A stretch of 42,178 bases of DNA, from the IMG/VR virus record IMGVR_UViG_3300049919_000310, positions 1 through 42,178 of that record. One strand, 5' to 3'. The notes under the pieces were generated by a model. It was not told where the DNA came from and did not search any database. It worked only from the letters and a program-made list of their open reading frames with translations. The translations under genes and the position numbers were made by a program. The stretch comes from a virus. Positions 31,159 through 39,571 of the stretch are shown one piece after another. Every line of letters begins with the position of its first letter. Within the stretch, counting starts at the first letter, position 1.

Positions 31159-32328
31159 ATGAAGACCCGGACAAACCAAGACAACAGCGGAGGCATCATC
31201 AGCTCACCGCATCTCAGGCCGATACAAGTCAGCCTCGCAGTTGCCGCGCACGCGGCACGAACCTACACGCAAGAGCACCGGCACGCTGTGCTGTGGCTCG
31301 CGAACCTCGCGGCCAATTCGCGGCGTATCCAGCTCTGCTGGCAGCGCCGTGGGTTGCCCGACCCACTCGGCACCATCGGACAAATCGCCGAAGTGGAGCT
31401 TGCGCGGAAGCTCAACCTAGAGCCGCTGGCCATCCTCCGCGCGCTCACCGGACACAGCGAGGCAGACTTGCCCGCATTCACCAGCGCGGTGACAAAGTTC
31501 CGCGCTGAGTTTGAAGCGGCAGTCCCGCAACTCATCCCGACAGCGGACATGGCGACCGTGGACGCGGCGTTTGCGGCGGCGTCCGACGAGCATGAGATCG
31601 CCGAGCTGAGCGGCAAGTGGCAGCACGGCAAGACTGCGCTCGCACAGCGGCAGTGGCTCCTCAACCTGCACCGCGCGGTGTGGATCGATACGCCGAGCGA
31701 CAACGCGCAGCAGACGTTCTTGCTCGCCATCGCCAGCGCGCTCGGCATCGGCCAGCACTACAACCTCTCGCGGCTCCACACGCGGATCAAGAACGCGGTC
31801 GGCATCGGGATGATTGACACGATCATCTTCGACGAAGCGCACAACCTTTGGCCGAGCGACTTGCGCGACAGCAAGCCCGTCCGCGCCGAATACGTCCGCG
31901 AACTCCGCGACTCCACGGGCATCGGCGCGCTGCTGGTGACCACCGACCAGTTCGCGCTGTCGATGGAGATCGCGAAGCAGAAGAACACGCGATACGCGCC
32001 GGGCCAGCTCTTTGGCCGCATCCGCCGGTTCGCCACGCACGACAAGCACACCGACGCGGAGCTGAAGGCCATCGCCAAGCTGCACGCAGGCAAGGCCGAC
32101 GCCGATGCAATCCGCGCCCTCACGCTCTTCGCCGAAGCCGAGGAAGGCTACCTCGGCGCGATGGTGCAAGCCGCGAAGCGCGCCCGCGTTGCAGTGACCG
32201 CAGCAGGCCGCGACACCGTGACCGCCGCCGACATCGCCGCCGCGACTCTCGCGCAGCAGCACGACAAGCGCATCGTCCAACTGGCGAGCGTCGTGAAGCT
32301 CGACCGCAAGGGAAGGAGGGCGGCGTGA
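31159..32328 (+). CDS. MuB/TniB-like transposition ATPase
   Basis: A 389-residue AAA+ type ATPase with Walker A GKWQHGKT (152-159) and Walker B TIIFDEAHNLW (Asp225, Glu226). Directly downstream of the transposase gene, it should form filaments on target DNA, pick target sites and deliver immunity to self-integration. The N-terminal 60 residues resemble the HTH-carrying extension of MuB (VLWLANLAANSRRIQLCWQR). The C-terminal helical part (VTAADIAAATLAQQHD) matches lid domains. Confidence 0.8.
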   Translation: MKTRTNQDNSGGIISSPHLRPIQVSLAVAAHAARTYTQEHRHAVLWLANLAANSRRIQLCWQRRGLPDPLGTIGQIAEVELARKLNLEPLAILRALTGHSEADLPAFTSAVTKFRAEFEAAVPQLIPTADMATVDAAFAAASDEHEIAELSGKWQHGKTALAQRQWLLNLHRAVWIDTPSDNAQQTFLLAIASALGIGQHYNLSRLHTRIKNAVGIGMIDTIIFDEAHNLWPSDLRDSKPVRAEYVRELRDSTGIGALLVTTDQFALSMEIAKQKNTRYAPGQLFGRIRRFATHDKHTDAELKAIAKLHAGKADADAIRALTLFAEAEEGYLGAMVQAAKRARVAVTAAGRDTVTAADIAAATLAQQHDKRIVQLASVVKLDRKGRRAA

Positions 32329-32720
32329 GCAAGAAAGCAAAGCAAACACCGCGCACAGCCTCCGCCTGCCACACCGCCACAGGGCTGCTCATGAGCCTGC
32401 CACTGCCTCCGCACGGCTGGAATGGTTGGCAGTTCAACTTTGGCCGATTCGGGTCGGCCTGGTTCATTGAAGCTCAAAGCTGGTTTACAAACATCGCCGA
32501 TGGCGGCGATTGCAGATCCGTATCGGTCCTCTGCCACATGGAAGGCGCGGCTCACCCGTTCCACATCGACCACATCGACGAATGGAAAGGCTACAAAGGA
32601 GTCGAGCGGCAGGAGCGCCTAAAGCTTCCTTACGGCGTCTGGTATCAAGACACCAAGGCAGGGTTCGTGCCGCTCGCGGAACAACACAGGCGCATGACAA
32701 AGAAGGAGGCACTCCGATGA
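32325..32720 (+). CDS. Unknown early protein with aromatic core
   Basis: A 131-residue protein from a GTG start (GTGA overlap with the ATPase stop), with GGAAGGAGG just upstream. The middle is rich in Trp, Phe and His (NGWQFNFGRFGSAWFIEAQS, HPFHIDHIDEWKGYKGVE). The HxDHxD-like HIDHID stretch might bind metal, but no nuclease fold is proven. A small modulator of transposition or an antirestriction factor can be imagined; neither is shown. Confidence 0.45.
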   Translation: MSKKAKQTPRTASACHTATGLLMSLPLPPHGWNGWQFNFGRFGSAWFIEAQSWFTNIADGGDCRSVSVLCHMEGAAHPFHIDHIDEWKGYKGVERQERLKLPYGVWYQDTKAGFVPLAEQHRRMTKKEALR

Positions 32721-33151
32721 TCGAGCAAATCATCGACATCCTGCGCCACCGGCGCGGCAAGGCGAACGCCATCACGGCGCGCGACATCGCGGTGGAGCTG
32801 GCCCGACGCGGGCTCGCGACGACCGAGCGCGGTGTGCGCGACCTTATCTCCGAGGCGGAGGCCACGGAGCAGATGCCGCTGCTCCTAGGCGGGCGCGGCG
32901 GGGAGGGCTTCTACGTCGTGGAGAATTATGACGAGATTGCCGAGCGGGCTGAATCGCTCCGGTCGCAAATCCAGACGCTCACGCGTCGGCTGAACGGCTA
33001 CGTCAGCGCAGCCAGCGGGCTCGGAATCCACGTGCCGATTGGCGACCGCGACGCTCACGCCATCCGCAGCGACCGCACAGACAAGCGGCATCTTGGAGTC
33101 GGGCGCGCAACCATCATACCCGGCATCCGCCGGGCGAAGGAGACCGCGTGA
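32717..33151 (+). CDS. Small winged-helix-like protein
   Basis: A 144-residue protein with an N-terminal helix-turn-helix (ITARDIAVELARRGLATTER) and a wing (GRGGEGFYVVENYDEIAERA), followed by a helix and a tail rich in Asp/Arg. AAGGAGG lies seven bases before the ATG at 32717, which overlaps the preceding TGA. Possible early regulator. Confidence 0.5.
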   Translation: MIEQIIDILRHRRGKANAITARDIAVELARRGLATTERGVRDLISEAEATEQMPLLLGGRGGEGFYVVENYDEIAERAESLRSQIQTLTRRLNGYVSAASGLGIHVPIGDRDAHAIRSDRTDKRHLGVGRATIIPGIRRAKETA

Positions 33152-33720
33152 GCAGTCTCGGTATCGAAGTCATCCAAACGGACGAAGGTTGGGAAGTATG
33201 GACGCCCGACAGCGCTGTCGGCGCGTGCCTTTCTAGCGGGAAAACCCGCCAAGAGGCTATCTCGAACTGCGTTGCGACACTCTGCAACACTGCCGCGCAG
33301 CTAGTGGTCGAAAAATGGGCAGGCGACATTCGCGACGCGCAGGAGAAAGCGCTGTGGCAAGAGCACCAGCAACGCACAACCTGCGTTTGCGGCGCACCGA
33401 AAGAAGTGGGCGGCGTCGTTTGCTGGGATTGCTTCAAATACGTCGAGCACCCGCTGAAAGACTCCGGCCTGCCATTCAGCCAATGGCTGGAGGAACGGCA
33501 ACGACGCGTTCAACCCCAATCACAAGCCACGCCAAAGGAGGGGCACAGCCATGCACAACAAGACGGGGAAAGCCCGTCAGACGCGACGGGTCCGACCCCC
33601 GCCGCGCAACCCATCGACCTGCTGGCTCAGATACGTGCCACGGAAGATGGCAAGAGCTACGTGAGCGGCACCTTTGGGCCACGCGGCATCATCGAATCCA
33701 ACGTCGTCACCCCGGAATAA
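33148..33720 (+). CDS. Unknown protein with HicB-like start and zinc site
   Basis: A 190-residue protein from a GTG start. Residues 1-55 resemble a HicB-type small domain (GWEVWTPDSAVGACLSSGKT, TRQEAISNCVATL). Around residues 78-95 there is a Cys cluster (CVCGAPKEVGGVVCWDCF). The remainder is a Gln/Pro-rich linker and a short C-terminal part. No HicA-like partner is encoded nearby, so a toxin-antitoxin role is not supported. Confidence 0.45.
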   Translation: MSSLGIEVIQTDEGWEVWTPDSAVGACLSSGKTRQEAISNCVATLCNTAAQLVVEKWAGDIRDAQEKALWQEHQQRTTCVCGAPKEVGGVVCWDCFKYVEHPLKDSGLPFSQWLEERQRRVQPQSQATPKEGHSHAQQDGESPSDATGPTPAAQPIDLLAQIRATEDGKSYVSGTFGPRGIIESNVVTPE

Positions 33721-33743
33721 CCAACAAACAAACGCAACAAACC

Positions 33744-34307
33744 ATGAGCACGAAGAAGAAGAAAACCGTCACACCACACTTAGTCCTCGCCACCGAGGAA
33801 GCGCTTATCGGCGCAATAAACCGACACGCGGAGCTTGCGCTTGTCCTCAAAGAAGAGGACGCGGCGCACGAGACGAAAGTCGCAGCGCTGAACACCGAGC
33901 ACACCGATGCCACGCAGGAACGCCGCGACGAACTCGCGCGGCTCGAAAGCAGCATCCACCTCTACGCGACGACGAACCGGGAGACGCTCTTTCCCGGCGA
34001 GAAGAAGTCGAAGGAGTATCCAAACGCCATCATCGGCTTTCGCCTGGGCAATCATAGCGTCGGGACGATCATCCCGAAGGAGACACAAGCGACCATCGCG
34101 CTCCGGCTCGACGCGCTGGAGTGGGGCGAGCCTTACGTGAAGTGGACCCCCGCTATGGATAAAGACGCGCTCCTTCGCGACCGGCTCGTCCTGACGCCCG
34201 CACAGCTCGCACAAGCGGGCATCAAGTTCGAGCAAGCCGAGCGGTTCTTCATTGACCCCGCCGCAAGCTCCGCAGCACGCGTGACACGAGAGGAGGTGGC
34301 AGCTTGA
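33744..34307 (+). CDS. gam: Host-nuclease inhibitor Gam
   Basis: A 187-residue protein of the Mu Gam family, which binds free double-strand ends and shields them from exonucleases. The typical coiled-coil first half (AINRHAELALVLKEEDAAHE, then KVAALNTEHT) and the C-terminal strand-helix part (EYPNAIIGFRLGNHSVGTII) with the ending VTREEVAA are seen. It follows the transposition genes as in Mu. The leader (ACCAACAAACAAACGCAACA before the ATG) is A/C-rich with no SD, as for capsid and tail tube. Confidence 0.75.
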   Translation: MSTKKKKTVTPHLVLATEEALIGAINRHAELALVLKEEDAAHETKVAALNTEHTDATQERRDELARLESSIHLYATTNRETLFPGEKKSKEYPNAIIGFRLGNHSVGTIIPKETQATIALRLDALEWGEPYVKWTPAMDKDALLRDRLVLTPAQLAQAGIKFEQAERFFIDPAASSAARVTREEVAA

Positions 34308-34963
34308 AAACCAAAGGATTGAACGAGGCGATGTTCCTCGCGTTGCTGGAGAAGGTTCTGCCGAACGCCACACGCGACCCGCATCTTGCGTCGAGTATCT
34401 ATGACGCCGTGGCAAAGGAGGTGCGCCTCGCGAAGAACCTCCAGGCGTTTGACAAGTTCTGCGAGACGGGTGCTTTGCCGGACGTTGAGCACAACACGGT
34501 CAAGACGTTCACTGACGAGCTGGACGCGAAGTTCGGCGACGGCAACGTGAAAGTCGACGTGGACGAAGACGGCAGGAAGGTGTCCGTGGAAATCAAGCTG
34601 CCCGACCGGACAGTTGAGGCGGAAGTGAAAGTGGACGCGACCATCGCACTGGAGGAAGAAGCGAAAGTGGTGTTCGTGCCGTTCCCGGTGTCGCTGCCCG
34701 AAGACCCGGAACTTGCATGGATGCTCGCCCGCGACGAATCGTTCGGGCCGGACGAAGCCGCCCGTGCGCTGGCCAATATCGAGGCAGAGTTTTGGGAGAC
34801 GCGCAAAGGACTCGACCTGCAAAAGAAGCGCGTGGAGAAATGCTTCGCAGAGTTCATCATCCACTGCCCGGCAGCGTTATTGAAAGACAGCGGGCTGAAG
34901 CGCCTCTTTAAGACGCCGGAAGCGCTCAAGGAACTGCGACTTCTCGCGGAGGTTCGCAAATGA
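34304..34963 (+). CDS. Unknown acidic protein
   Basis: A 219-residue protein from a TTG start (TTGA overlap, AGAGGAGG upstream). It has helical ends and a strongly acidic beta-rich centre (VKVDVDEDGRKVSVEIKLPD, RTVEAEVKVDATIALEEEAK). The acidic centre could mimic DNA, as anti-restriction proteins do, but the match is only compositional. Confidence 0.5.
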   Translation: MKTKGLNEAMFLALLEKVLPNATRDPHLASSIYDAVAKEVRLAKNLQAFDKFCETGALPDVEHNTVKTFTDELDAKFGDGNVKVDVDEDGRKVSVEIKLPDRTVEAEVKVDATIALEEEAKVVFVPFPVSLPEDPELAWMLARDESFGPDEAARALANIEAEFWETRKGLDLQKKRVEKCFAEFIIHCPAALLKDSGLKRLFKTPEALKELRLLAEVRK

Positions 34964-35229
34964 GCGCGGCCACTCTTCCGTTGACGGGCGGGCGCAAGAA
35001 GCCAGCGCCGCGTCCGCGCACAGAGGGCGTGGTGAAGCCAGCGCGCCGGACTTGTTTCTACGCACGCCTGTACCCCAGCGGCGCGAAGCGGGCTCGCTAC
35101 ATCTCCACGCATCAATCCGACGTGCTCCGCGCCCAGGAGCTACTGCCGCACATCCGCGCGATGGCCGAGCGGACGAAGCACGGGCGAGTGAAGCTGCCGA
35201 ATCCTCAACAGCCGGAGCTTGGCATCTAA
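34960..35229 (+). CDS. Small basic protein of unknown function
   Basis: An 89-residue, very basic protein (GGRKKPAPRPRTEGVVKPAR, then FYARLYPSGAKRARYISTHQ) with the look of a nucleic acid binding polypeptide. ATGA overlap with the previous gene and TAATG overlap with the next. Confidence 0.5.
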   Translation: MSAATLPLTGGRKKPAPRPRTEGVVKPARRTCFYARLYPSGAKRARYISTHQSDVLRAQELLPHIRAMAERTKHGRVKLPNPQQPELGI

Positions 35230-35762
35230 TGTTCTCGCTCGCCCAACGCGCCGAATTTTTCCCGCTCCGCGACCATGCGTGGCGCGTGTGGTCTGCCGCG
35301 AACATGAAGGACACGAAGGACAAGGCGGCGAAGGATGGCTGGTACCGCGAGCTGATGGTGCGCGAGCTGGGCGTCTATTCGTCGAAGGAGCTGTGCCCTG
35401 CGAACGACTACTGCACCGCGATGGCGGTGATGGAAGCGGTCGCAGGCGGCTCTTACGTGTGGCAGCCGGGCAAGCCAAAGCCGATTCGCGTCTTCGAGCC
35501 GGGCCGCATCTTCTGGAACCATCGCGCGACGCAAACGGAGCAGGCCCGCCGCTATCTCCACGCGATCGGCAAGCTCTGCGCGCAACACGAGCTGGAGGAA
35601 GAATACGTCCGCGAGACCGCGCGCCGCGTCGGCCAGCTCCAATCGCGCCCAATCATCGAGCAGCTCACGTCGCCTGTGCTGTGGAAGCTGCTCGCCGCCC
35701 TGCGCATCTACGTGGCGCGACAACTCGCAAAGGAACCCGCGCTGGAGGAGGAACCGTTTTGA
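35229..35762 (+). CDS. GemA/Mu gp16-like protein (DUF1018-like)
   Basis: A 177-residue protein. The WYRELMVRELGVYSSKELCP stretch matches the GemA pattern of a short helix pair, and the end (ARRYLHAIGKLCAQHELEEE, then LWKLLAALRIYVARQL) fits the second half. In Mu, GemA lies in the same semi-essential early region after Gam and modifies host gene expression and DNA supercoiling. The family match is moderate. Confidence 0.5.
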   Translation: MFSLAQRAEFFPLRDHAWRVWSAANMKDTKDKAAKDGWYRELMVRELGVYSSKELCPANDYCTAMAVMEAVAGGSYVWQPGKPKPIRVFEPGRIFWNHRATQTEQARRYLHAIGKLCAQHELEEEYVRETARRVGQLQSRPIIEQLTSPVLWKLLAALRIYVARQLAKEPALEEEPF

Positions 35763-36022
35763 AATACGTCGTCTTCAAGCAAAGAGGCCTACTGATTCCC
35801 GTGGTTTTCCCGGACTGCGGAACTCACGCACTTTTGCAGTGCTCTCAGGCCACGGCACGGAGCGCAGGACACTTCCACCTGGAGCGCGGTGGCGTGATCG
35901 TTTCAGAGCTTCCTTCCACCTCGCTCGGCATTGGCCCGCACCCGGACGACAGCGATCTAATCAGTCACTTACTAATCAATTCCGGCATGTATGCATTCGC
36001 AGATTTGGAGGGTGGGCAATGA
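35759..36022 (+). CDS. Small unknown protein (TTG start)
   Basis: An 87-residue protein, beginning from TTG at 35759 (TTGA overlap, GGAGGAGG upstream). The sequence (KYVVFKQRGLLIPVVFPDCG, then HFHLERGGVIVSELPSTSLG) suggests a small beta sandwich. It could be a modulator or antirepressor; no family is recognised. Confidence 0.5.
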   Translation: MKYVVFKQRGLLIPVVFPDCGTHALLQCSQATARSAGHFHLERGGVIVSELPSTSLGIGPHPDDSDLISHLLINSGMYAFADLEGGQ

Positions 36023-36798
36023 AATCGCAGTTCGAGTTCGAGTTTGACGGAGAGCCGCTGGACGACGAGCCCGCGCCTGGGCACGCCGCGCCGGAGATGA
36101 CGGCGAGCAAGAAGACGCTGGACCGCATCCGCAAATTGCTGCGTTTGGCCAAGGACAAAGCGGCGACTCCCGCCGAGGCCGAGGCTGCAGCGCAGGCTGC
36201 GTGCGAGCTGGCGACGCGGCACCATGTGGACACGGCCTCGCTCAACCTCGACGAACACGAGGAAGCCATCATCGGCAAGTATCTGAAAGCGGGGCGGAAT
36301 GACCGTCTGGCCAAGGGAGTGCGCGGCGTTCTGCGCACCTACTTCCACGTCCACACCTGCGAGTGCGGGAAGCAAGTGCTGTTCGTCGGTCGCGAGACGG
36401 CGGTGGTCATCGCGGAGTTCATGTGGATGTTCCTCATCCGCTCGGGGCGCTCGGCGTGCAGCGACTACGAGCAGGCCGAGAAGCGGCAACGTCGCAAGAT
36501 GACCTCGCTGAAGCGGGAGAATTTCTACGCGGGCTTTTGCTGGGGACTGCACGCGAAGCTGGGCGAGACGCACGCGGCAATGCAGCTCAGCGACAACCAG
36601 CGGCAGATCGTGCTCGTGGAAGAACTGGCGCGTTCTTCCAAGATGGAAGACATCACCGGCGGCACGGTGCAGACGAAACAGAAACCGCTCAAGCGGACGC
36701 TCAGCGCAGCGCACGCAGGCTTTGCCGCAGGCCGGAATACGGAGTGGAACACGCCGGTCGCGAACGGCAAGACGCTGGCACTGGAGGGCGCAGGATGA
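36019..36798 (+). CDS. DUF2786-domain protein
   Basis: A 259-residue protein. Residues 30-75 (LDRIRKLLRLAKDKAATPAE, AEAAAQAACELATRHHVD) are a clear DUF2786 domain, found in phage and plasmid proteins of unknown role. The remainder contains a Cys pair (CECGK, about 117-121), and a helical part with KRQRRKMTSLKRENFYAGFC. Possibly a DNA-associated protein. ATGA overlap with the previous gene. Confidence 0.7.
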   Translation: MKSQFEFEFDGEPLDDEPAPGHAAPEMTASKKTLDRIRKLLRLAKDKAATPAEAEAAAQAACELATRHHVDTASLNLDEHEEAIIGKYLKAGRNDRLAKGVRGVLRTYFHVHTCECGKQVLFVGRETAVVIAEFMWMFLIRSGRSACSDYEQAEKRQRRKMTSLKRENFYAGFCWGLHAKLGETHAAMQLSDNQRQIVLVEELARSSKMEDITGGTVQTKQKPLKRTLSAAHAGFAAGRNTEWNTPVANGKTLALEGAG

Positions 36799-37046
36799 AG
36801 GGCTTGATTTACATCACAACAACAGACGGCAAGTTTGTGTGGGAGCCGTGCAGGATCACAGACGCCACCGGAACAACCGTGATCTGGACCGCGCAGAGAT
36901 CGTACTACGAATACGAGATCAACCCTCTTTGTCTGCTACCCGCGACCGCGACCGAGGCCGAGATCGAGGCGCGCTCAGAGGAGATTCGTAAGTTCATGGC
37001 GCGGGCGGAAGAGGCCGCCGAGGCTGCCGAAGACTTTGCTATATGA
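36795..37046 (+). CDS. Small unknown protein
   Basis: An 83-residue protein, MKGLIYITTTDGKFVWEPCR..., with a beta-rich beginning and an acidic helical tail (ARAEEAAEAAEDFAI). ATGA overlaps at both ends. No family recognised. Confidence 0.5.
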   Translation: MKGLIYITTTDGKFVWEPCRITDATGTTVIWTAQRSYYEYEINPLCLLPATATEAEIEARSEEIRKFMARAEEAAEAAEDFAI

Positions 37047-37414
37047 CCGAACTCAGCGCGCAGATTGAGCAATTCATGCGGACCGAGAAGCGATGGTTTT
37101 CCACGGGCGAGATCGTGAACCGCTTTGGCGTGAACGAACGCGAGTTGCGCGCGGTGGGTGACAAGCCAGGGCTTTGCACGGAGTTCGCGATCTCGGGAAA
37201 CAGCGGCTTCAAGCACGTCGAGCACGCAAGCGACACGGAGTTCGACCGCTTTTACCGGCGCGGACGGGCGCACGGAATCCGCCAGCTCGTGCGCCTGCGG
37301 AGGCTCGCACGCCGCCGCAAATCCTACGTCGCCAGACCCACGCCCGCGCAGACGCGCGAAGGCCAGCTTTTAATCGAACTCCCAGGACTCAACCAACCAA
37401 CAACACACACATGA
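37043..37414 (+). CDS. Small winged-helix-like regulator
   Basis: A 123-residue protein with an N-terminal HTH (QIEQFMRTEKRWFSTGEIVN, then RFGVNERELRAVGDKPGLC) and a very basic C-terminal region (RQLVRLRRLARRRKSYVARP). It is placed before the putative lysin and may control it or act elsewhere in the middle operon. The ATG overlaps the preceding stop. Confidence 0.5.
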   Translation: MTELSAQIEQFMRTEKRWFSTGEIVNRFGVNERELRAVGDKPGLCTEFAISGNSGFKHVEHASDTEFDRFYRRGRAHGIRQLVRLRRLARRRKSYVARPTPAQTREGQLLIELPGLNQPTTHT

Positions 37415-38055
37415 AACGCATCATCGCAACTACACGAACCGAAGGCTTCACCTCGACGATTGTCGAGGAGGATGGAGTCGTCACATTCACCGGAGACATG
37501 GACATCGACGCCGATGGCGCGAACGGCCAGAACGGGGCTCTCGCGGCCTACCGCGTGGACAACAAAGGCAGCGAGCATCTTGCCAACGGAGGCATGGGGA
37601 TTCGCGGCGGGAAGGCCGTGTTCGTCGCGAGCTGGGGGCCGGACATCGCGGCTACCGACGCGAAGGGCAATCCGCTGGTGATTAATGGAGTGATCGTCAC
37701 GAAGACGGCCTACCGCTTTCCCGGCAAGCCGGAGAACGACCCGGCAGCGTATCTCGACAGCGAGACGGTGCCTTACATCGTGGTTCCTCCGAGCATCATT
37801 CGCGGCGTGGAGGGCGTCGTGCTCGGGTGCCAGGCATTTGCGACTTACAAGCGCAAGCGCGTGGCTGCCGTGGTGGGCGACGTGGGGCCGCGCACAAAGG
37901 TGGGCGAGGGAAGCATCGCGCTGGCACGCGCTCTCGGCATCCCGCACAGCCCGCGCAGCGGCGGAATCGACGCGTCGCTCGTGCAGTATGAGCTGATGCC
38001 TGGTCAGCCTGCTGTGGTGGACGGCGTCACTTACGAACTGAGGAGGTCGGTATGA
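37411..38055 (+). CDS. GH75-type glycoside hydrolase, probable endolysin
   Basis: A 214-residue protein with the hallmarks of GH75 (chitosanase) enzymes: GDMDIDADGANGQNG near residue 28, SETVPYIVVPPS (117-128), and VVGDVGPRTKVGEGSIALA with Asp157 and Glu166 exactly nine residues apart, as in the catalytic pair of fungal GH75 chitosanase. In a phage of a Gram-negative host the likely substrate is peptidoglycan glycan. No signal peptide is seen, so a holin would be needed. It has the A/C-rich SD-less leader (CAACCAACAACACACAC before ATG). Confidence 0.65.
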   Translation: MKRIIATTRTEGFTSTIVEEDGVVTFTGDMDIDADGANGQNGALAAYRVDNKGSEHLANGGMGIRGGKAVFVASWGPDIAATDAKGNPLVINGVIVTKTAYRFPGKPENDPAAYLDSETVPYIVVPPSIIRGVEGVVLGCQAFATYKRKRVAAVVGDVGPRTKVGEGSIALARALGIPHSPRSGGIDASLVQYELMPGQPAVVDGVTYELRRSV

Positions 38056-38228
38056 TTGCAGATGCACCGAGGCCGGGCAGCAACTGGCGGCATAAACAGA
38101 CGCGCAAAGTCTTCGCCGTGCCGTTTGGCGAAGACCAGGACGGCGAAGTCGTGGCGGTGAACGACGGCGGGTGCTGGTGCGGAAGCGCCGAGAGCTTCGC
38201 CGAGGAGTTTGAGGAGGTGGCGAAGTGA
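38052..38228 (+). CDS. Small unknown protein with CWCG motif
   Basis: A 58-residue protein (MIADAPRPGSNWRHKQTRKV...) found between the GH75 gene and the next ORF. ATG at 38052 makes an ATGA overlap with the previous stop and is preceded by GAGGAGG; its own TGA overlaps the next GTG. It has a CWCGS motif and an acidic end. Coupling and SD suggest it is real. Confidence 0.55.
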   Translation: MIADAPRPGSNWRHKQTRKVFAVPFGEDQDGEVVAVNDGGCWCGSAESFAEEFEEVAK

Positions 38229-38542
38229 GGACGACCGCAGAAGAGACGGCAGCGCTCGTGTCCGTGGCAAGCGGCGGTGGCGCCCGCGTAGATCCCGAAG
38301 TTTACGGCGAACTGTATGGCAAGGGGCTCGTGTCGGGGAGCAAGCTCACCGATGCTGGGAAAGCGCATTTATGCACGATTGCAAAAGTGATGACGCACGC
38401 GCCGGGCAAGCGGACTTATGTCGTCATCGCCAGCATCGTGCGCAAGGGCAAGAACATGAAGGTCGGCGACGAGTTTGAAGTTAGCCCGGCGGGCACGCAC
38501 GTCCAACGCTGGCTGGCCGAAGGGAGGATCGAGGCGCGATGA
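38225..38542 (+). CDS. Small unknown protein
   Basis: A 105-residue protein from GTG (GTGA overlap). It contains a helical first half (TAALVSVASGGGARVDPEVY) and a strand-rich second half (KRTYVVIASIVRKGKNMKVG, EFEVSPAGTHVQRWLAEG). Function unknown. Confidence 0.5.
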   Translation: MRTTAEETAALVSVASGGGARVDPEVYGELYGKGLVSGSKLTDAGKAHLCTIAKVMTHAPGKRTYVVIASIVRKGKNMKVGDEFEVSPAGTHVQRWLAEGRIEAR

Positions 38543-38793
38543 ATCAGGAAATCGACGCGTTTGAACCCCTTACGCCATCCACTCGGATCTTCATGCCATG
38601 CGGCGACGTGATCGCGAGTTTCCAGCGGGCCAAAGATGCAGTCGCGTGCATCGGCCCGATGGCGCGTGTGCTAGGCGTTACGCTGGAGATTGTACCCGCG
38701 CCAAGTGATACCGTAGCTGCGGATCTCCCGAGAAACGTCTCATTGCAGGACATCGAGAAAGATAACCGCCACAAACTGGTCGCGCGCCCATGA
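38539..38793 (+). CDS. Small unknown protein
   Basis: An 84-residue protein with a possible alpha-beta fold (MPCGDVIASFQRAKDAVACI, RVLGVTLEIVPAPSD). ATGA overlaps on both sides. No family recognised. Confidence 0.45.
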   Translation: MNQEIDAFEPLTPSTRIFMPCGDVIASFQRAKDAVACIGPMARVLGVTLEIVPAPSDTVAADLPRNVSLQDIEKDNRHKLVARP

Positions 38794-39080
38794 AGATGAT
38801 CCTCACCATTGGCTACCAAGAGTTCATCGTGCCAGATGCGGTGAATGCGGTGAAGCTCTACGAGACGCTGGCGAAGCTCAGGCCATGCACGGACAGGTCT
38901 TACTTGCGGGAGAACGCGGTCATCACGGTGGGAACAGCAATGATCAACCTCGACCTCAAGTCCATCCCGGTGAGGGCGAAACTCGTGACCGTGAAAGCGA
39001 GCCCAGAACTGACGCTGTTTGAAGAGGCGAGTGCGGAACTCGACGCCGCGCGCGACGACGGAAAGGACATCCCGGTATGA
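38790..39080 (+). CDS. Small unknown protein
   Basis: A 96-residue protein, MKMILTIGYQEFIVPDAVNA..., with beta-rich first half and an acidic end (EEASAELDAARDDGKDIPV). Overlapping starts and stops at both sides show it belongs to the operon. No family recognised. Confidence 0.45.
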   Translation: MKMILTIGYQEFIVPDAVNAVKLYETLAKLRPCTDRSYLRENAVITVGTAMINLDLKSIPVRAKLVTVKASPELTLFEEASAELDAARDDGKDIPV

Positions 39081-39571
39081 AACCGTCCGACTATCCGCCA
39101 GCAATCCGCGCAGTATTCGACACGTTTTCCCGCGATAGCGGCATCCCGTTGCGGCTGGTTTCTTGCATTCAGGCGGAGCAGGCGACGGTCTTTTCCGACC
39201 ACTTCGAGCTGTGGGAGCTGACCGTCGTCATTCGCTGGATTCTCTCGCGGGTGCGTGCCGCCGAGGACGGCACGGAGCGCACCGGGATGTCGCGCCTCTC
39301 GCTGCAATGGCACTGCATTTTCGGCAACAATGGCGACATGGCGCTGGCTCCGTTCCAGCAAAAGCTTGGGCTCGCCACAGCCTGGGCGCAAAAGCAGGCG
39401 CGCCACCTTTTGCCCGCCCCGGAAAAGCCCGCGCAAACCGCACCGCAAAAGCCGGAAAAACCCGCCGAAACCGCCCCGGTGTGGGACGCTGGCAGGGCGA
39501 AGTTTGAGGAGATGCAAAAGCAGCTTTCCGGGCCAACCTTTACGCGAGGAGACGCAGCCGATGACGGTTGA
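39077..39571 (+). CDS. Unknown protein with Pro/Lys-rich linker
   Basis: A 164-residue protein. The first 110 residues look globular and helical (PPAIRAVFDTFSRDSGIPLR, LWELTVVIRWILSRVRAAED). A Pro/Ala/Lys linker (EKPAQTAPQKPEKPAETAP) separates a short C-terminal helix. Function unknown. Confidence 0.45.
   Translation: MKPSDYPPAIRAVFDTFSRDSGIPLRLVSCIQAEQATVFSDHFELWELTVVIRWILSRVRAAEDGTERTGMSRLSLQWHCIFGNNGDMALAPFQQKLGLATAWAQKQARHLLPAPEKPAQTAPQKPEKPAETAPVWDAGRAKFEEMQKQLSGPTFTRGDAADDG

Noticed and set aside
33148-33720. HicAB toxin-antitoxin system
   Set aside because: Only a HicB-like N-terminus is seen; no HicA-like small basic toxin is encoded next to it.
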